Assembly (NCBI GenBank): GCA_023374025.1
Contig: SIJG01000070.1
Span: forward strand, 1 to 64,000
Source: Heterodera schachtii
Taxonomy: Eukaryota > Nematoda > Chromadorea > Rhabditida > Heteroderidae
Length of the DNA: 64,000 nucleotides
Direction of reading: 5' to 3'
Shown: positions 32,827 to 45,973 of the stretch, one piece after another
How positions within the stretch are numbered: the stretch's first letter is position 1
How the letters are laid out: the number at the start of each line of letters is the position of its first letter
Translations under genes and position numbers: made by a program
The notes under the pieces: model-generated
Seen by the model: the letters and a program-made list of their open reading frames with translations, nothing else
What the model was told of the DNA's origin: nothing
Database searches by the model: none

Positions 32827-34583
32827 TCATTTTGTTGATTTGATCGACTTCATCTCCCATGCTTGGTTCAGCATGGCAAAGTGTTCGTCCGATTTTAATT
32901 GGTCAATTAGTGCCTTTCCGCTGATCAAATCCCTCTGCGCAATGCCAACTGCCACAGCCGGTGGAGAAGTAACAGTGCCATGAGGAGCTGTACAGACGGC
33001 CGCATTTGTTGCCGTTTGATCACCAATTCGATGATTTCTATGGAAAAATAGTCGCCAGCAGCGGCCAAACACTTCGCCAAAGCGATTCAAAAATTGAAAA
33101 AAGTCTCTTTTCAAAAATGGGTGACATCTGAAAAATGATTAAAATATAATTTGGAAATTCAATAATTAACCAATTTACTCACGTTATAATGAACAGCTCA
33201 ATAAATTGACCGATTAACGAGTTCATAACAAAAAGCAAATCTAACACCAAAAAATAATACGGAAGGCCAAAATAACCCCAAGATAATATGCTTAATCCAG
33301 CAAAAATGTTGCATAAATAGAGAAATAATGGAGGAATTAGCTGCTTGCCAATTCGAATATTTTCAGAGAGCTAAAAGAGTTTTAAATATTTAATTTATTT
33401 ACATTTATTTTTAAATTATTAGAAATGAACTATAATCCATTTATTTTGAATCTAGCGAAAGATTTTTTTTTCTATTTTAAGAATTTTTAATGTTCGAATC
33501 TTATATATTTTAGAATTTTAGAAACTATAATCACAATAATAACTTTCTCAAAATAAAATATTCTTTATGTTAATTTATTAAATATATTTAAGATTGAACT
33601 TTACCTGATATCTCACTGAAAGATTATTATGTGTTGTGTTTCCTTCGTTATTTCGCAACATTTTTTGATAAATTTTTATGTTATAGAGAGACAATTGGTA
33701 GAAAATGGCCATTTCAACGGTTCCAATCACAAATTCAACAAATGTTGTCAACAAATTTGCAAGCGGTGGAACAATTTCTGGTTGCGACGTGAACGGCAAT
33801 ATAAACGGAAATGGTCAACTAAAATTTAAGTAAAAAATTATTGAAATTTGGCCAAAAAATGTTAGGCACGAAAATTTTTTTTTGAATTTACGGCATATTT
33901 TTATATGAATTTTTTATACATTTTTATAATTTTAAAATGATAAAAAAATATTTATGAAAATATTTAAATCAATTTATTCGCCTAAAATTGAATTTCCCAT
34001 TTTCTATTTTTTCCTTTTATTTCAATTATATATTCTTAAAAAACTCTGTCATTTTTTGTGCCATCATTTCAAATTAAAATTTTACCGCAAATGGAAGTCA
34101 AATCATTGTGAACAAAAAGCCCCGATGCTGCTCATAAGTTCGGACAAAAACAGTTGCCAAAATGCGTTCAATAATCAGAATATGGGGCACATAATTACGG
34201 CTGTAAATGCCGAAAAAGCCTATTTTTATAATGGCTGGAAAAAATAAGCCACTTTCGGCACTGATCGGATTCCAAAGGATGAATTTGAACAGACAAATGA
34301 TAAAAGGACAAAAACCGTGCTAAAATAAAAAATAATAAAAAAAATGCGGGCATATATTATATAAAAAACCCGAATATTTTACCAGAAGAACGACAAAACT
34401 CTGGAAAAGGAGGATGAATTTCATGTTCGGATGAATGACCGAAGTGCGTGCCACCAAAATCAAATTGGCAATGGACAACGGAATGCCAAACAAATAGATG
34501 AACAGCTCAACGGCACCGCAAAGGAACAGAAGGAATGGTTCAAAATCAGTTAATGTTGTTGTCGTTTTATTTTCGGTAGACAT
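32827..34583 (-). CDS. Sra/Srab/Sre-like serpentine receptor, possibly broken
   Basis: Chemoreceptor-like membrane protein. The start is the ATG at 34583 (MSTENKTTTTLTDFEPF). Exon 1 (34383-34583): TM1 GIPLSIANLILVARTSVIHP and TM2. Exon 2 (upper end 34319): FCPFIICLFKFILWNP, then ILIIERILATVFVRTYEQHR, a motif typical of this superfamily. Exon 3 (about 33606-33825): LANLLTTFVEFVIGTVEMAI, then YQ. Exon 4 (33185-33371): LSENIRIGKQLIPPLFLYLC and LDLLFVMNSLIGQFIELFII. Exon 5: HPFLKRDFFQFLNRF and a tail ending at TGA 32827. TM4 is not found, and no exon 2 donor joins exon 3 without an in-frame TGA. A pseudogene is therefore possible. Confidence 0.65.
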
Positions 34584-36164
34584 TTTTAATTGGTGTTTTA
34601 ATGGATTAAACAAAACGGTTTAGCTAAAAATGATTGGTCACAAATACAGGAAAAGCTATTAAAATTTATTCATTATTAATTTTGAATAAAAAAAAAAAGG
34701 GAAAATGAAATTTTTTTTTACAAAATTTACACATTATGACATTTAAATTATTGTCATTTAAGACAAAAAATTCTGCCGAAAGCATTTCAATAAATTAATT
34801 TAAGCTTTGTTTGTGAACATGCAATAATAAAAATTTTTGAATAAAACAAAAATTAATGTCGTTGTTCTAACACGCAAAGCCAACTTTTTTAAAAGATTTA
34901 CACAAAGTCACGCAATGATTTTCATGAAAACCGGTACAAAATATAGTGAAATATGTACTTAAAATTTGTTTAATGATGAAATTTTGTCATTTATTCGGGA
35001 TGCAATTTTACAAGAAGCTTCAAAAATAATTCTCAAAAATTACCATTTATTAATTTGATTAATAGGGATACGATTTTTAATTGCTAAAAACTGCCAAAGT
35101 AGTTAGTTTTTAGGTTCTAAAAAACCCAAAATAGGTGCTAAACTGGGAAAATAGGTGGCAAAAAGTTTCATAATTCATTTGATATAACGAATAAAAATTT
35201 ATTTCGTTTTCGTTTTCATGAAATGATTATCGAACTTGTGTTACTCTTCAACATGCAATATATATAAAAAATTTTTTGCATTTTTAATTAATATTGACAA
35301 ATGCCTTTCTATGTGGGTAAATCAGCAAATTGCCACTTTTGCATTAAATGAACTTAAATTCGCAGAAATATGACCAAATGTCAAAATATAATTAGTGAAT
35401 GATATTCTTTTAATTTGTCAAAAATATTTAAGAGTTTGACTCATTATTTATAAATAAATTGCTGTATTCTCAATTCTTATAATTCGCAAATCCATTTGGG
35501 CGAATATCAAGCAAGAATTTGAATTTTTTCTTTTGTTATTTACATAAATTCTTTATTATTATTATTATAGTAATATTTAAATGTACCTTATGAGAAGAAA
35601 TGAAATTTATAGTTCTAAAAACTGCCAAGCTATTTAGATTTTAGATCCTAAAAAGCCCAAGATAGTTGCTAAAAATGGGAAAATAGTTGCGAAAACCTTG
35701 AAATTTAGAGTGTGTATCGTAAAATTTTATCCAAAAAACAACAAATTAAGCCAAATCAGTATTGAGATAAATATTTTTTTTTAAATCTAAAATTTGTAAT
35801 GAAAATAAATGAATAAATTTTGGAGATAAATTTTTGAGAAACTTTATCGTTTATTAGGGGTGTTTTTTCAGAAATTTTTTGGTCGATTCTATGGGTTTTT
35901 TCTTCAGAAATTTTTGAGCCCTATTCTTAGGGATGCATTTTTCCTTTTATTATATTTTTATTAACAAATTTATATTGACATATTAAATGCAATAATTTAG
36001 TTTTTTGCTTCATCTTAATCTAAAAGTTTCCTGCATCTAAACCCAATAAATCATAAACAGAAATAAACATTGATAATCATTTGAAATAAATTCATATGAT
36101 TGATTGTGGATTGCGCAGTGATCAGTATAATGCTGTTCAAAGTGATTTATACAATGATCAGCGT
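34584..36164. other. Long intergenic region with degenerate A-rich repeats
   Basis: Two copies of one motif lie about 540 bases apart: CTAAAAACTGCCAAAGTAG near 35085 and CTAAAAACTGCCAAGCTATT near 35614, each followed by CCTAAAAA-CCCAA-ATAG and GCTAAA-TGGGAAAATAG variants. No gene seen before the tRNA. Confidence 0.55.
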
Positions 36165-36236
36165 GGGTAGTTGGTCTAGTGGTATGATTCTCGCTTAGGG
36201 TGCGAGAGGTCCTGGGTTCAATTCCCAGACTACCCC
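36165..36236 (+). tRNA. tRNA-Pro (anticodon AGG)
   Basis: 72 bases folding as a cloverleaf. The acceptor stem is GGGTAGT with ACTACCC; the A box is TGGTCTAGTGGTATGATT; the anticodon stem CTCGC/GCGAG closes the loop TTAGGGT (AGG at the centre); the T arm is CTGGG-TTCAATT-CCCAG. The discriminator is C and no CCA is encoded, as in eukaryotes. A T run after the gene can terminate Pol III. Confidence 0.96.
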
Positions 36237-36409
36237 CTACTTTTTAATGTTCAAAAACCATGTATACATCGAATAATTTTTATTATTTTTATTTTTCTAT
36301 TTAAATGCGGAATATATAAACAGAACAGAAACTGCCTAATTGGCTAACTAATTTTATCATATTTTTGATTTCGCATTCGTTTAAAATCTTTTTCAATATT
36401 TTTCATATA

Positions 36410-37783
36410 TCAGGATACAACGGGAACAAAATGAGAATTTATAGTGACTAATTGCATGGGATGTCCATTCTGCTGCTGCTGGAGTGGTATCGCTTGATTT
36501 GGATTTGAAATCTGTTTGAAGACAAATGGCAACTGCTTTTTGAATGCCTGCCGATAGTCCGTACTAAATTTATAAATTAAATTAAAAATATATTTAATTT
36601 TAAATCGCCTCGTTAAGAATAAAATTGGTCCGTTCGATGCCGCGCCAATGTTCAAAGGGATTACGGCGATTATATGACCAAACCAAGCAGTGATCGGAGA
36701 CGAAATTGAGGAAGTGATCAAATTTGTATAAATCATGTTGAAGAAATAGCCACCAATATTCACAGCGATAATGCAAAAAAGTGATCGGAATGTGCGGCGA
36801 TTGATCTGATCAGCGGATGGTAAACCTAAATATTAATTAACATTTGGTGAATATTTTCAAAATTATAACCTGACGATTTGATTTTTATATAAAATCCAAC
36901 AAATAAATAAAAAGCAATCGTCATTAATATGAGGCAATTCCACATTATTCTTTGACGGGGAATGCGCTAAAATTGAATTTGAAAATTAAGCAATAGATTA
37001 GGAAGAACTTTAATAAAATCGGTCATACAGCCAGTGATCATCTGATCGCCATACAAATTCATATATTGATAAAATGTAACGAGAAAATCAAAACCGAAAG
37101 CAATGCAAATTACTGTTACCGTAGTCAAATAGAGTCTAATTTTGAATTTGTTGTACCTAAAAATTCGATTTTTTTATAATTATACATATTTCATTTTTTA
37201 CATTTCATCAAAAACTATTCCAATCAGTCGGTCAATGCCAGTGAAAAACATCGTTGGGAAAACTCCAGATAAATTTGATAATTTACAATAAATTTTATTA
37301 CAAAATTTTCTTAAATTATTATTATATTTTTACCGATCGATTCCGAAAAATGAAATAAAACTGATCTTTATGGCCAAACGATACTCAATGAAATTTTGTC
37401 CAGAAAATGCGGTGTAAACAAAAAGAAAATGGCTAGGTTGATGAATGAATTCGAAAAATGAGCAAAGTGCCAAAAGGTAATTAACGGTGCCACGGAAAGA
37501 CCTAATTAAGGTAAATTTAAAAAATTTAGTCCACTAATTCACAAATACAAATTCATCAAATTTTACACACTTTGTCCGAATGGTTATATAAATTACAGAA
37601 GAATTGAAAATGATTCCAAATAAAGCGAGTAATCCCAATATTGAAGCGCATCCAATTAGCGACCAGCTTGGATTTGCATCTTTGAATGCCAAATAAAACT
37701 AAAAATAACAACAAATTAATTAACAAAATTATTATTTTAATATTCACTTACTGTTTATTGTTCCATTCAGCCATTCCGATCAC
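36410..37783 (-). CDS. Srsx-type serpentine receptor (paralogue of 29196-32019)
   Basis: Exon by exon it mirrors the plus-strand Srsx gene: FYLAFKDANPSWSLIGCA with TM1; FRGTVNYLLALCSFFEFIHQ and VYTAFSGQNF; FPTMFFTGIDRLIGIVFDEM; KIRLYLTTVTVICIAFGFDF and GDQMITG; RIPRQRIMWNCLILMTIAFY; PSADQINRRTFRSLFCIIAV and PLNIGAASNGPILF; then STDYRQAFKKQLPFVFKQ to the stop at 36410. The last junction (36564-36608, 45 bases) has no GT: the donor is AACGAG/GC and the acceptor TTTAG, phase-consistent with the paralogue's exon boundary. Retention would also stay open. The first exon (near 37765) is uncertain. This copy looks the more intact of the two. Confidence 0.8.
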
Positions 37784-37932
37784 AATCAAGAATATTAATT
37801 AATTTCTTCTTTCAAAAATAATAAATTTAGTAGAATTACTGCTCGGGCAGCAAAAAGAACTTTGCCAGGCGCTGATTATTATTTTAATTGTGAAAATTTC
37901 ATAAAAACCCCACAGATTTGTATAGTAAAATT

Positions 37933-38813
37933 TAGGGTTGCGCCCCGACCCCGAGCCCCCCGACCCCCGACCCGACCCGAGACGTTTTTTGGACCGATCC
38001 CCCGACCCGACCCCCGACATGTAGTCCCCCGAGGTCCCCGACCCCCGACTTTTTGCCCCCCGACCCCTCGACACTATTTCGGGGGATTTGGGACTCCGAG
38101 GGTTTTAAAAATTTAAAAGTTAATTCATCCACATAGGCGGGAAATATTGAAAATTTTTGAGATTTTGAACAAATTTTCTTAATAAAATTCATTTAAAATT
38201 ACGAAAAACTTTCCGGTGGCGCCTATCGGCACCGCCGGCCTCCTAAAACCATGGTGCCGATCGGTAATTTTAAAAACATGAACACCAACACCGAAAAATA
38301 AGATTTTAGGATCAAAAATAATAACATTTAGCAACATTTTTCAAATCAGTAAATTTTTACAATTTATTTGATCAAAATGCTATCAAATTTTAGGGCCGGC
38401 GGTGCCGATAGGCTTCGCCGGGAGAATTTTTTGAAAATTTCAGTTTATTTTGCCCACAGATTTTCACCAAAAATGACCAATTTTCCTTATTTTTGACCCT
38501 AAAATCTTATTTTTGCGCAGCGATGTTCTTATTTCGGAAAATTTTCAAGGGTAACCCTGGTTTAAAGGCTAGCTTGGACTCACTCTTGCTGGCGCTAACG
38601 AAATCAGATGATTAAAGTGAAAAAAAGGAAGATTTACGAGCATTTAAAAATAAAAATTGAGTTTTTCGTCAAAAAATTACGTGATCACTACCCGATCGGG
38701 GTCCCCGACCCCCGACAATTAAGCTCCCCCCCCGACCCGACCCCTGACATGTCGCCCCCCGAGGTCCCCGGCCCCCGACTTTTTGCCCCCCGAGGGCTCG
38801 GGGCGCAACCCTA
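37933..38813. mobile_element. hAT MITE, copy 1 (881 bases)
   Basis: Ends TAGGGTTGCGCCCCGACC and the inverse (GGGGCGCAACCCTA), flanked by the 8-base duplication GTAAAATT (37925-37932, 38814-38821). Subterminal regions are arrays of CCCCGACCC variants. It contains two copies of the GC hairpin in opposite orientations (38213-38238 and 38396-38421). No transposase. Confidence 0.95.
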
Positions 38814-38829
38814 GTAAAATTAATTAAGA

Positions 38830-39810
38830 ATCTTAATGATTTACTAACTCGTTCACGAGACAGACATGAAAAATAACTAAATGATTGTATCCGATTTGAA
38901 AAAAGCAGTTCCTTCACTTTTTGTTTTTGGGTAGTAATTTTGAGAAAGAAACTCTTATTAAAATGGAAAATTCATATGGCCACGTTTCTACAAAGTCAGT
39001 TAATGCCTGTGGTAATTTGCTTATTTACCCTCTTCGAAAATGCACCTGCCAATTTTGGCGATGAAATTTTGCCTTTAAGTTTGTTAATTAGAAATTTGTC
39101 AAACGAATGGGTAATTTGCGATTTTGCGGTGTGAATGGTAATTTGATTTTTAAATATCGACAAAAAGATAGGTACAAAAAGGAATTTAAATCTTTTTTTT
39201 AAAATATTTTTTGAGATCCATTTCGCCAATTCCGAAGCCCTGACCCGAACTCAAACAAAATCCAATTTTACAAAAACGATAATATTTTGGTGGTTTTCGA
39301 GAATAAATTTATATGTTGAAACCCCGTTTATATTTTTAATATCATGTTTTGACACTAAAGAGAAAAAAAAATGTATTCAAATAAAGTTCAGAAAAATGTT
39401 TAAAAATGGTAAAAACCAAACTTATTGTCCGCACTTTTATTAAAACTCTGTCAAAATCTAATTGAAAATGAATGCGTTAACTAACATTCACTAATTACAT
39501 TTTGACAAAATGCAACGTTCCCACGAAGTGTCAGTTAATGCCAAATTGGCAAATTCGCTAATTTACTTAGAAAATGCACATGCCAATTTTGAGTGGAATA
39601 TTTGTCGGAGTTTCTCAATATTAATTAAATGTTTTAGATAGCAAAAAAAATTTTGAATTTTTTTGAAACTTAGTTAATTTACATCATTTTTAAAAAAATT
39701 CTTTACAATATTTACCGATTTATTCAATGAAAAAATTCTTGCCATTTTACAAATTATTAAGTATGAATATGAATTTCGGGAATCAAAACCTAATTTAAGT
39801 AAACACTAAA
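38830..39810. other. Intergenic with an old tandem duplication
   Basis: Two diverged copies about 545 bases apart: near 38980 (ACGTTTCTACAAAGTCAGTT, GAAAATGCACCTGCCAATTTTG) and near 39510 (ACGTTCCCACGAAGTGTCAG, GAAAATGCACATGCCAATTTTG). Neither copy has a convincing coding frame in common. Confidence 0.5.
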
Positions 39811-42800
39811 TCAAAATTCTTCTCTGTTCACCAGCAGTTGACATTGAAACCCGTTGTCATACCTAAAATTATTAATAATTTAAAATAAGTTTGATGACAA
39901 AATGAAAAAATTCACACAAAATATTAAAAATATCACAATCTTTTAAGATAATTTTATTTTATTACAAATTTAAAGTTAAAACCTTTCAAATTAATCAATT
40001 AATATATTTATTTAATGAAATTTTAAAATATTTAAATGCCTGCCTTGTAATATTACGAAATTGTCCGCAGCAATGCATTAATTGTTGGCCAGTGGTTGTT
40101 GCCTTATTTGCCAAATTGGTCGAACTCAAATAGCATGGGCCAGAAAATCGGCTTGTTGACAGTTCCACAAAAGCGGAATAAGTGGCGGCGAATCCGCACA
40201 CAATGGCAATAGCTATAAAAAAAAAATAATATAATATTAATATTCATTTTAAATATTCTATGTTAAATTTTAATTAAATATAAATTTTAAATTCATTTAA
40301 ACATTTACCTATCACACTGAGATTGAGTGCCAATTTTGGGAAAGGTGTTGTTTCAATAATTCTAAAATAATGCAAATATTTTTCATATTAAGATGATTTA
40401 TCTTAATTTTATTAAATTAAAATGATTTAAGATTTTATTTTTTTTAATTTTCAGTTTTTGGAAAAAATAAAAAAGAATTTGTCATACATTTTAAATGAAG
40501 ATATAATTAAAATTTTCCCATAAAAAATAAGAATTATTATTTTTAAAAACCGTTTAAAATTGGTGGTGTTCTGCTGTTGGTCACCGCCCAATTTTTGCAC
40601 GCCTTTTTTGTTGTCCGATGAATGCAAATATAAATCAAAAAGGCATGGCAAAATTGCTGAAGTCAGTGCCACTGAAAAATTAAAAAATAATAATAATTTA
40701 AAAATTTATTTTTTTCATATTCACCAGTTGTGCCACCAATGAGATTCAAAATTGGCCCAAAACTTGGCACAGTGAGTCCAACAAAAACAATGGAAAACAT
40801 CACAAATGTTCTGACCACAATGCGTTGCCAACCAAACTCTTAAAATTTATTTAAAAAATTATAAAATATTTAAACGGATTTTTTTACGATGCGGAATGTC
40901 GAGAAGATGTTCAATTTCTTGATTCAGCGGATTGATCACTACGGTCAGGGTAAGAATACAATGAAGTGCAATAAACAAATTGGCAAACTGTAAAAAAAAA
41001 AAGAAACAGAATTTTTTGATTGCAGAAAACAACGGAAAGCCAAAAAGGGGCCAATGAATTTGAAATTAAAAATTAATAATTTTATTGCAAAAGTTGGATA
41101 AAAAATTTATTTATAATGTCCTATATTAAGAAGCCAAACCTCGACAAAATAATAAAAAATTTAAATTTAACGAAATTATTTAAACATAAAAAATGGCGGA
41201 ATTAAACAGACATATAACCAGAAAAAAGTTGGGCTTTTTTTTGGTTTTTAGAGTCAAAAAATTTGTTTCCCAATGTAATTGACCTAAATTTTCGGCGCCG
41301 AATTTGGCTATTTTCGGACCTTGGAAAAATTCTAAAAAAAAAAATTGGGATCCGGCGGTGCCTTTAAACTCCGCCGGGAAAATTTTAGAAAATTCTGGGC
41401 CAAATATTCAAGAAATAGTAAAATTTTTTAAACATTTAAATTCATTCAATTAATTTTTCACATTTACCTGTTGAATGGGAGGCGTTTGAATTGAGCTAAT
41501 GATTGAATCGTGCAACGAATCGCCATAAACGTAATAACCAAAAAATGATATTGGCACATACATTGAAGCAACAACTAAAAATGGTAAAAAAATATACAAA
41601 TATTTATTTGAATAAAAAATGAAAAATAATTTTGAAAACATTTAAAAATAATAATTTCTTACTGGCAAATGCGAGAAAGGAAGAACGAGTGAACTTCTTC
41701 GGCCTTCGCATATCGTGCTGAAAATGGTTGAAACATCTTTTTATTAACATTGAAAATAATTATTTTGTTTGCAAAATAGTTAAAACATTTTTTTAATGCC
41801 ATTAAATTCTAATTATTATTTTTTAAATATTAAATTGTAAATAATTGCCTGAATTGTCGGGAACACACTGTGACCACCAAATGAAAAGAAAAAGATGCCA
41901 ATTGAGAGGAAAAAGGAGCCCGAATTGAATGGCGGATGATGCGCATATGGGGCACATTCAGGTTGGTCAAGAAAAGTGCCAAAAACAATCAACAACACGG
42001 ACAATGTTGTGGTGACCATTGCCGTAACGACGGCCAACCTATGAAAAATTTTAAAAATAAAAAAAATGTTATTCAAAATAGAGACCGGACGGGATCATGG
42101 TCCCGTGGGATTAAATTCGGTATCCCAACCTCTGGATCCGTCTCGATTATTTTCCAAAATCTTCGAGATTGATCGGGAAATGGGATTGGCCGAGACCCCG
42201 ACTCGGGCTCAATCCCGATCGTTATTCACAAAATCATAGGATTGATCGAAGATCGAGATTCGGTCTGAGTCCCGACCCGGGTTCCGTCCGACCCCAGTTG
42301 TCCGGTCTCTAATGCAAAGCTTTGTCCAACCAAAAATCTTGTGGCGATTTCAAAAATGTGACAGGCAAAAGAAGCAGTGCCAAAATTGGCATCATTGAAC
42401 AGAGACCAATTTGATGTTGTACAACATTTGGGAACATTGAGGACAGCAGCTCGGACAAAATTCGTGCAGCTAACAGCAAATAAACAGTTGAAATGCCAAA
42501 ATTCTAGGGAAAAATTTGCAAATAATAAATAAAAATTATCAAAAATTATTTTTTTAAAATATTTTACTGATAAATGAGGTTTTTATACATTTAAATTTCA
42601 TAATTAAACACATCAATAATTAACATTTCTTTGATTCAGCGCCACAAAAGTAAATTTAATTTTTTAATTAATTTCATTAAAATTTCATTTATCATCCGGT
42701 TGTGATGATGGGAGCCAAAAATAAAATTAAAATACCATTTATTAAAAATTTACAAAAATTCTCTATTTCACTCAAAATATTTTTCAGTAAAAAGCCTTAA

Positions 42801-44032
42801 TTTTGAAAAAACTTTTTTCTAACCATTATGTTCAAAATGGCGGATGTGAATGCCTTGGCATGTTGTCCCATTGCTCTATAAGCCATTTCTGGAAGCAAAA
42901 GCAATGCAAAATAATAATTAAAAATAAAATAATATAATTAATGTACATTAAGCGGATTACCCGGGTATGGCTTCCGACAGTGCACCTTTCCATACACTTC
43001 TGGCCATTTGGTGCACATGGTTACCCAATTCTATAAATTAAAAAATTGACATTTTTAAATTTTATTTAATGAATCACTTTGCCAATCAGATGTGCGGTGT
43101 AAAAGAATGTCAAACATATTGAAAACATTGCAATTGATCCCATAAAAAGACCTGACAAAATTGATAGATGAATTAACACATTCTAATAAAATGTAAAAAA
43201 TAAATAAATAAATTTTAAATCTAAAAAATTTTATCAGGTAACTCGAAAAACTCGATGAATTTTTTAAAACTTTCTTTTTTGAATGGTTGATGAGTTTATG
43301 GTTTTTAAATGAATTTTTTTTTTTTTTGTTTTTTGAAAAAATTGACAAAATGAGTAATTTTTTGTGCAAATTTATCAACAAATTTCGTCAATTCCCAGCA
43401 ACGCGGACAACTCTTTAATTTTCTTATAAATTTTTTTCAAACTCACATATCATTTTTTGGATAAAATCTGTTAATAACTTGCAATTAAATTTAATTTTGG
43501 TCGTCGCCCGTGAGCGGTATCCCCACAAAGCAGAAAGCCTGGGACCAGTTAAGCAATTTTGAATTTTGAGTTTTTTTTTTTCAAATTTCAAGATCGCATC
43601 ACTGATTACACCACGGTCCATTTTCATAATTTTTTAAAAACCCAGGCATACCTTTTTAAACATAAAATGCATATATCGATTTTAATATAATTAGAACCCC
43701 GTCCCACCCCGCGCCAAATTGTGCTGCCTTTATTTTAATTGAGTAATAAATTTTTAATTTGCCAGAATTAAGCAGTGCCACTGGGATCGCCACCACTCCA
43801 CCGCCGGCAATGTCAGCAACAATGAACAATGCTGCGGTTACCCAGCCAAGCCCGGTACGCGCTCGACGATGGCTTAGCGCATCGGAATTGTAACGCTAAA
43901 ATAGTAAAAAAAATGAAATTCAAATTTTAAATTTAAAATGCCAACCTTAAACCAATTGCTTCTGCCGGATAGCCATCGTTTTAGCAGTATGCCACCGCCA
44001 CTTTGCTGCTCAAATTGATCACACTCCGACAT
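39811..44032 (-). CDS. Amino acid transporter, AAAP (Aa_trans, SLC32/36-like) family
   Basis: Proton-coupled or vesicular-type amino acid permease with about ten to eleven membrane segments. About fourteen exons from the ATG at 44032 (MSECDQFEQQSGGGILLKRW). Seen: GLGWVTAALFIVADIAGGGV and AIPVALLNS (TM1, family hallmark); SIAMFSICLTFFYTAHLIGK; WPEVYGKVHCRKPYP; EMAYRAMGQHAKAFT; STVYLLLAARILSELL; TAMVTTTLSVLLIVFG; SIGIFFFSFGGHSVFPTIQ followed by HDMRRPKKF; VASMYVPISFFGYYVYGDS; LHCILTLTVVINPLNQEIE; VVRTFVMFSIVFVGLTVPSF; TSAILPCLFDLYLH; and a cysteine-bearing tail ending at 39811. The last junction is phase-consistent as GC-AG (AAG/GCAGGC at 40044, acceptor before 39862). The substrate cannot be read from the sequence. 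Confidence 0.88.
42079..42311. mobile_element. hAT-like MITE in a transporter intron
   Basis: Ends TAGAGACCGGACGGGATC and the inverse (GTCCGGTCTCTA), flanked by ATTCAAAA and ATGCAAAG (6 of 8 bases match). The interior has repeated GGGATC/GATCCCG-like words. Confidence 0.75.
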
Positions 44033-45973
44033 TTTAGCTAAATATTTATTCATTTATTCTTTTTTTTTGTTTTAAGGCAATAAATTTAGTATATATGAGA
44101 AGATAAAAGAAAAAAGCAAAGATTTTTTTTATTTAATTTATAATAATAGAATATAAACATTTCTATATTTTCTAAATAAATTTTTATTCATTTTTTTAAA
44201 TTTATTCATTTATAAAAATGATTTTTATCCACGCATTTATGGATTGGCAGAAGATGAAGAAGAAGCATTCAATCATCCGATTTGATGATGTTGCTTTTGC
44301 GCACGTAACACAAGAAACATAAACATTCATTCATTGCTCGCGCCATGCGCGTCCGGGGAAATTGGGGGAAAAGCATGAAAAAAGGGTGGTGGTGGTGCTG
44401 TGGAACCGGTCCATTCTCTGCCCATGCAATTAATTACATACAAAAAGCCCACTCAGATTCAGTTATACGCTTTTTGAATGCTTTTTGATGGCTGCGAAGA
44501 AGCGGCGGGCGGAGCGGTTAGAGAAAGAAAAGTGACCAAAAAATTCTCAAAGCCGGACATTTGCGCGAAATTTTTGTGTTTGTTTGATCAGTTTTGGAAG
44601 TGAGAGAGAGATAGAGAGAAAGAGAGAAAAAGAAGTGATCAATTTATTTATGTGTGTGAAAAATAGTGAAAAAAAAAATTAATAAGCGAAAATTAGGTCA
44701 ATAATTTTGAAAATTATTTATTTATTTCATCGCCCGAAAATGTTTGATCAAATTTTTTTAAGGAAAAACAAAATTGACTTAAGAAGTAAAAAAAAACAAA
44801 ATGAGTTTGTTGTTAAAATAATGAATTCGATAAAATTAAAATCATAAATTTGTATTTAAAATAATCGTATAATAAATATATTTTAACTACGGGTGAATTA
44901 TTTTATTATTTTATAAAAATAAATAGGTATAAATTAAAATTACTATTTTTTAAATATATTTTAATAAAAATAAAAAATATATTAATATTTTTTTATTCCA
45001 TCAAAAGAAATGATTATGCAATATAAATAATTTTATACTAATAATAGGTAAATAAAAATTATTTTTCATATATTTTCATAATAATAAAAATATTTTAATA
45101 TTTTTTTATTCCATGAAAAAATTGGTTATGCAATAATTGTTTCACCTTCACCACAGACTGTACGTGGTCCAACCAATTCATCTTCATCTTCGTCGTCGTC
45201 CTCGTCGTCGTCGTCGCTGTTCGGGGCGCACAAAAGTGGCCTTGAATAAGGTTGGGCAGCCGCCCGTGAAAGCATTTTTAATGGTGAAAAAAGATAGAGC
45301 GACGCGGAAAATTAAATTTTTAATTTTATTGACGATTTAAAATTCAAAAATGAAAAAAAAAAGTGTAGCTAAAGAAAAATGTTCAATAAATTTGTAATTG
45401 TTCGCCATTTTAATGAGCTGAGTCATTCATATTCAAAATGTTTTTTTAAATGCCATTTTAATGAAAAATGGAATGGTTTTCTTGCGAAAAAAATGTCACT
45501 TTAAATACATTCATATAATTAAATCAAACTTTTTTAAAATGCAATGTTTAAAATTCAAGAAAAAATTAAATTAATTTTTTTTTAAATAACTTATGAAATG
45601 ATAGGAGCATTTTTTCGAGAAATAATTTTCGCGAGATCGGACGGTCGGCTGAATCAATAAATTGCGCACAAATTTGTTGGATGAATGGGGTGCGAGTTGA
45701 GCAGCATCATTTTGGGGATGGGTGAATTTGGTGATGCTGATGTTAAGTGAATAATACGGAAAATTGAACGATGTGAATTATTTTATTGGCGAAGTGTTGA
45801 GAGAGGAAGTGCAGCAGCTGTCGGCGGACGACGACATTTTTTGGAAGTTGTAACAATTATAAAAAAACTAATCTACATATTATATAAAATTTAAAAATAT
45901 TTTGATAAAAAATACTTATTTGATTAATAATATATTTTTCTTTTAAGCTTTTAATGTTAAACATAGTTTAATT
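44033..45973. other. Intergenic upstream of the transporter
   Basis: AT-rich, with GA repeats near 44600 and a run of GTCGTC near 45195. On the minus strand 45135-45285 is a short open segment starting MLSRAAAQPYSRPLLCAP and then acidic, between splice-like signals; it may be an exon of an unseen transcript, but I cannot support it as a gene. Confidence 0.4.

Noticed and set aside
45137..45340. Arg-rich plus-strand open frame
   Set aside because: It is produced by a GTC/CGT repeat; no supporting features.
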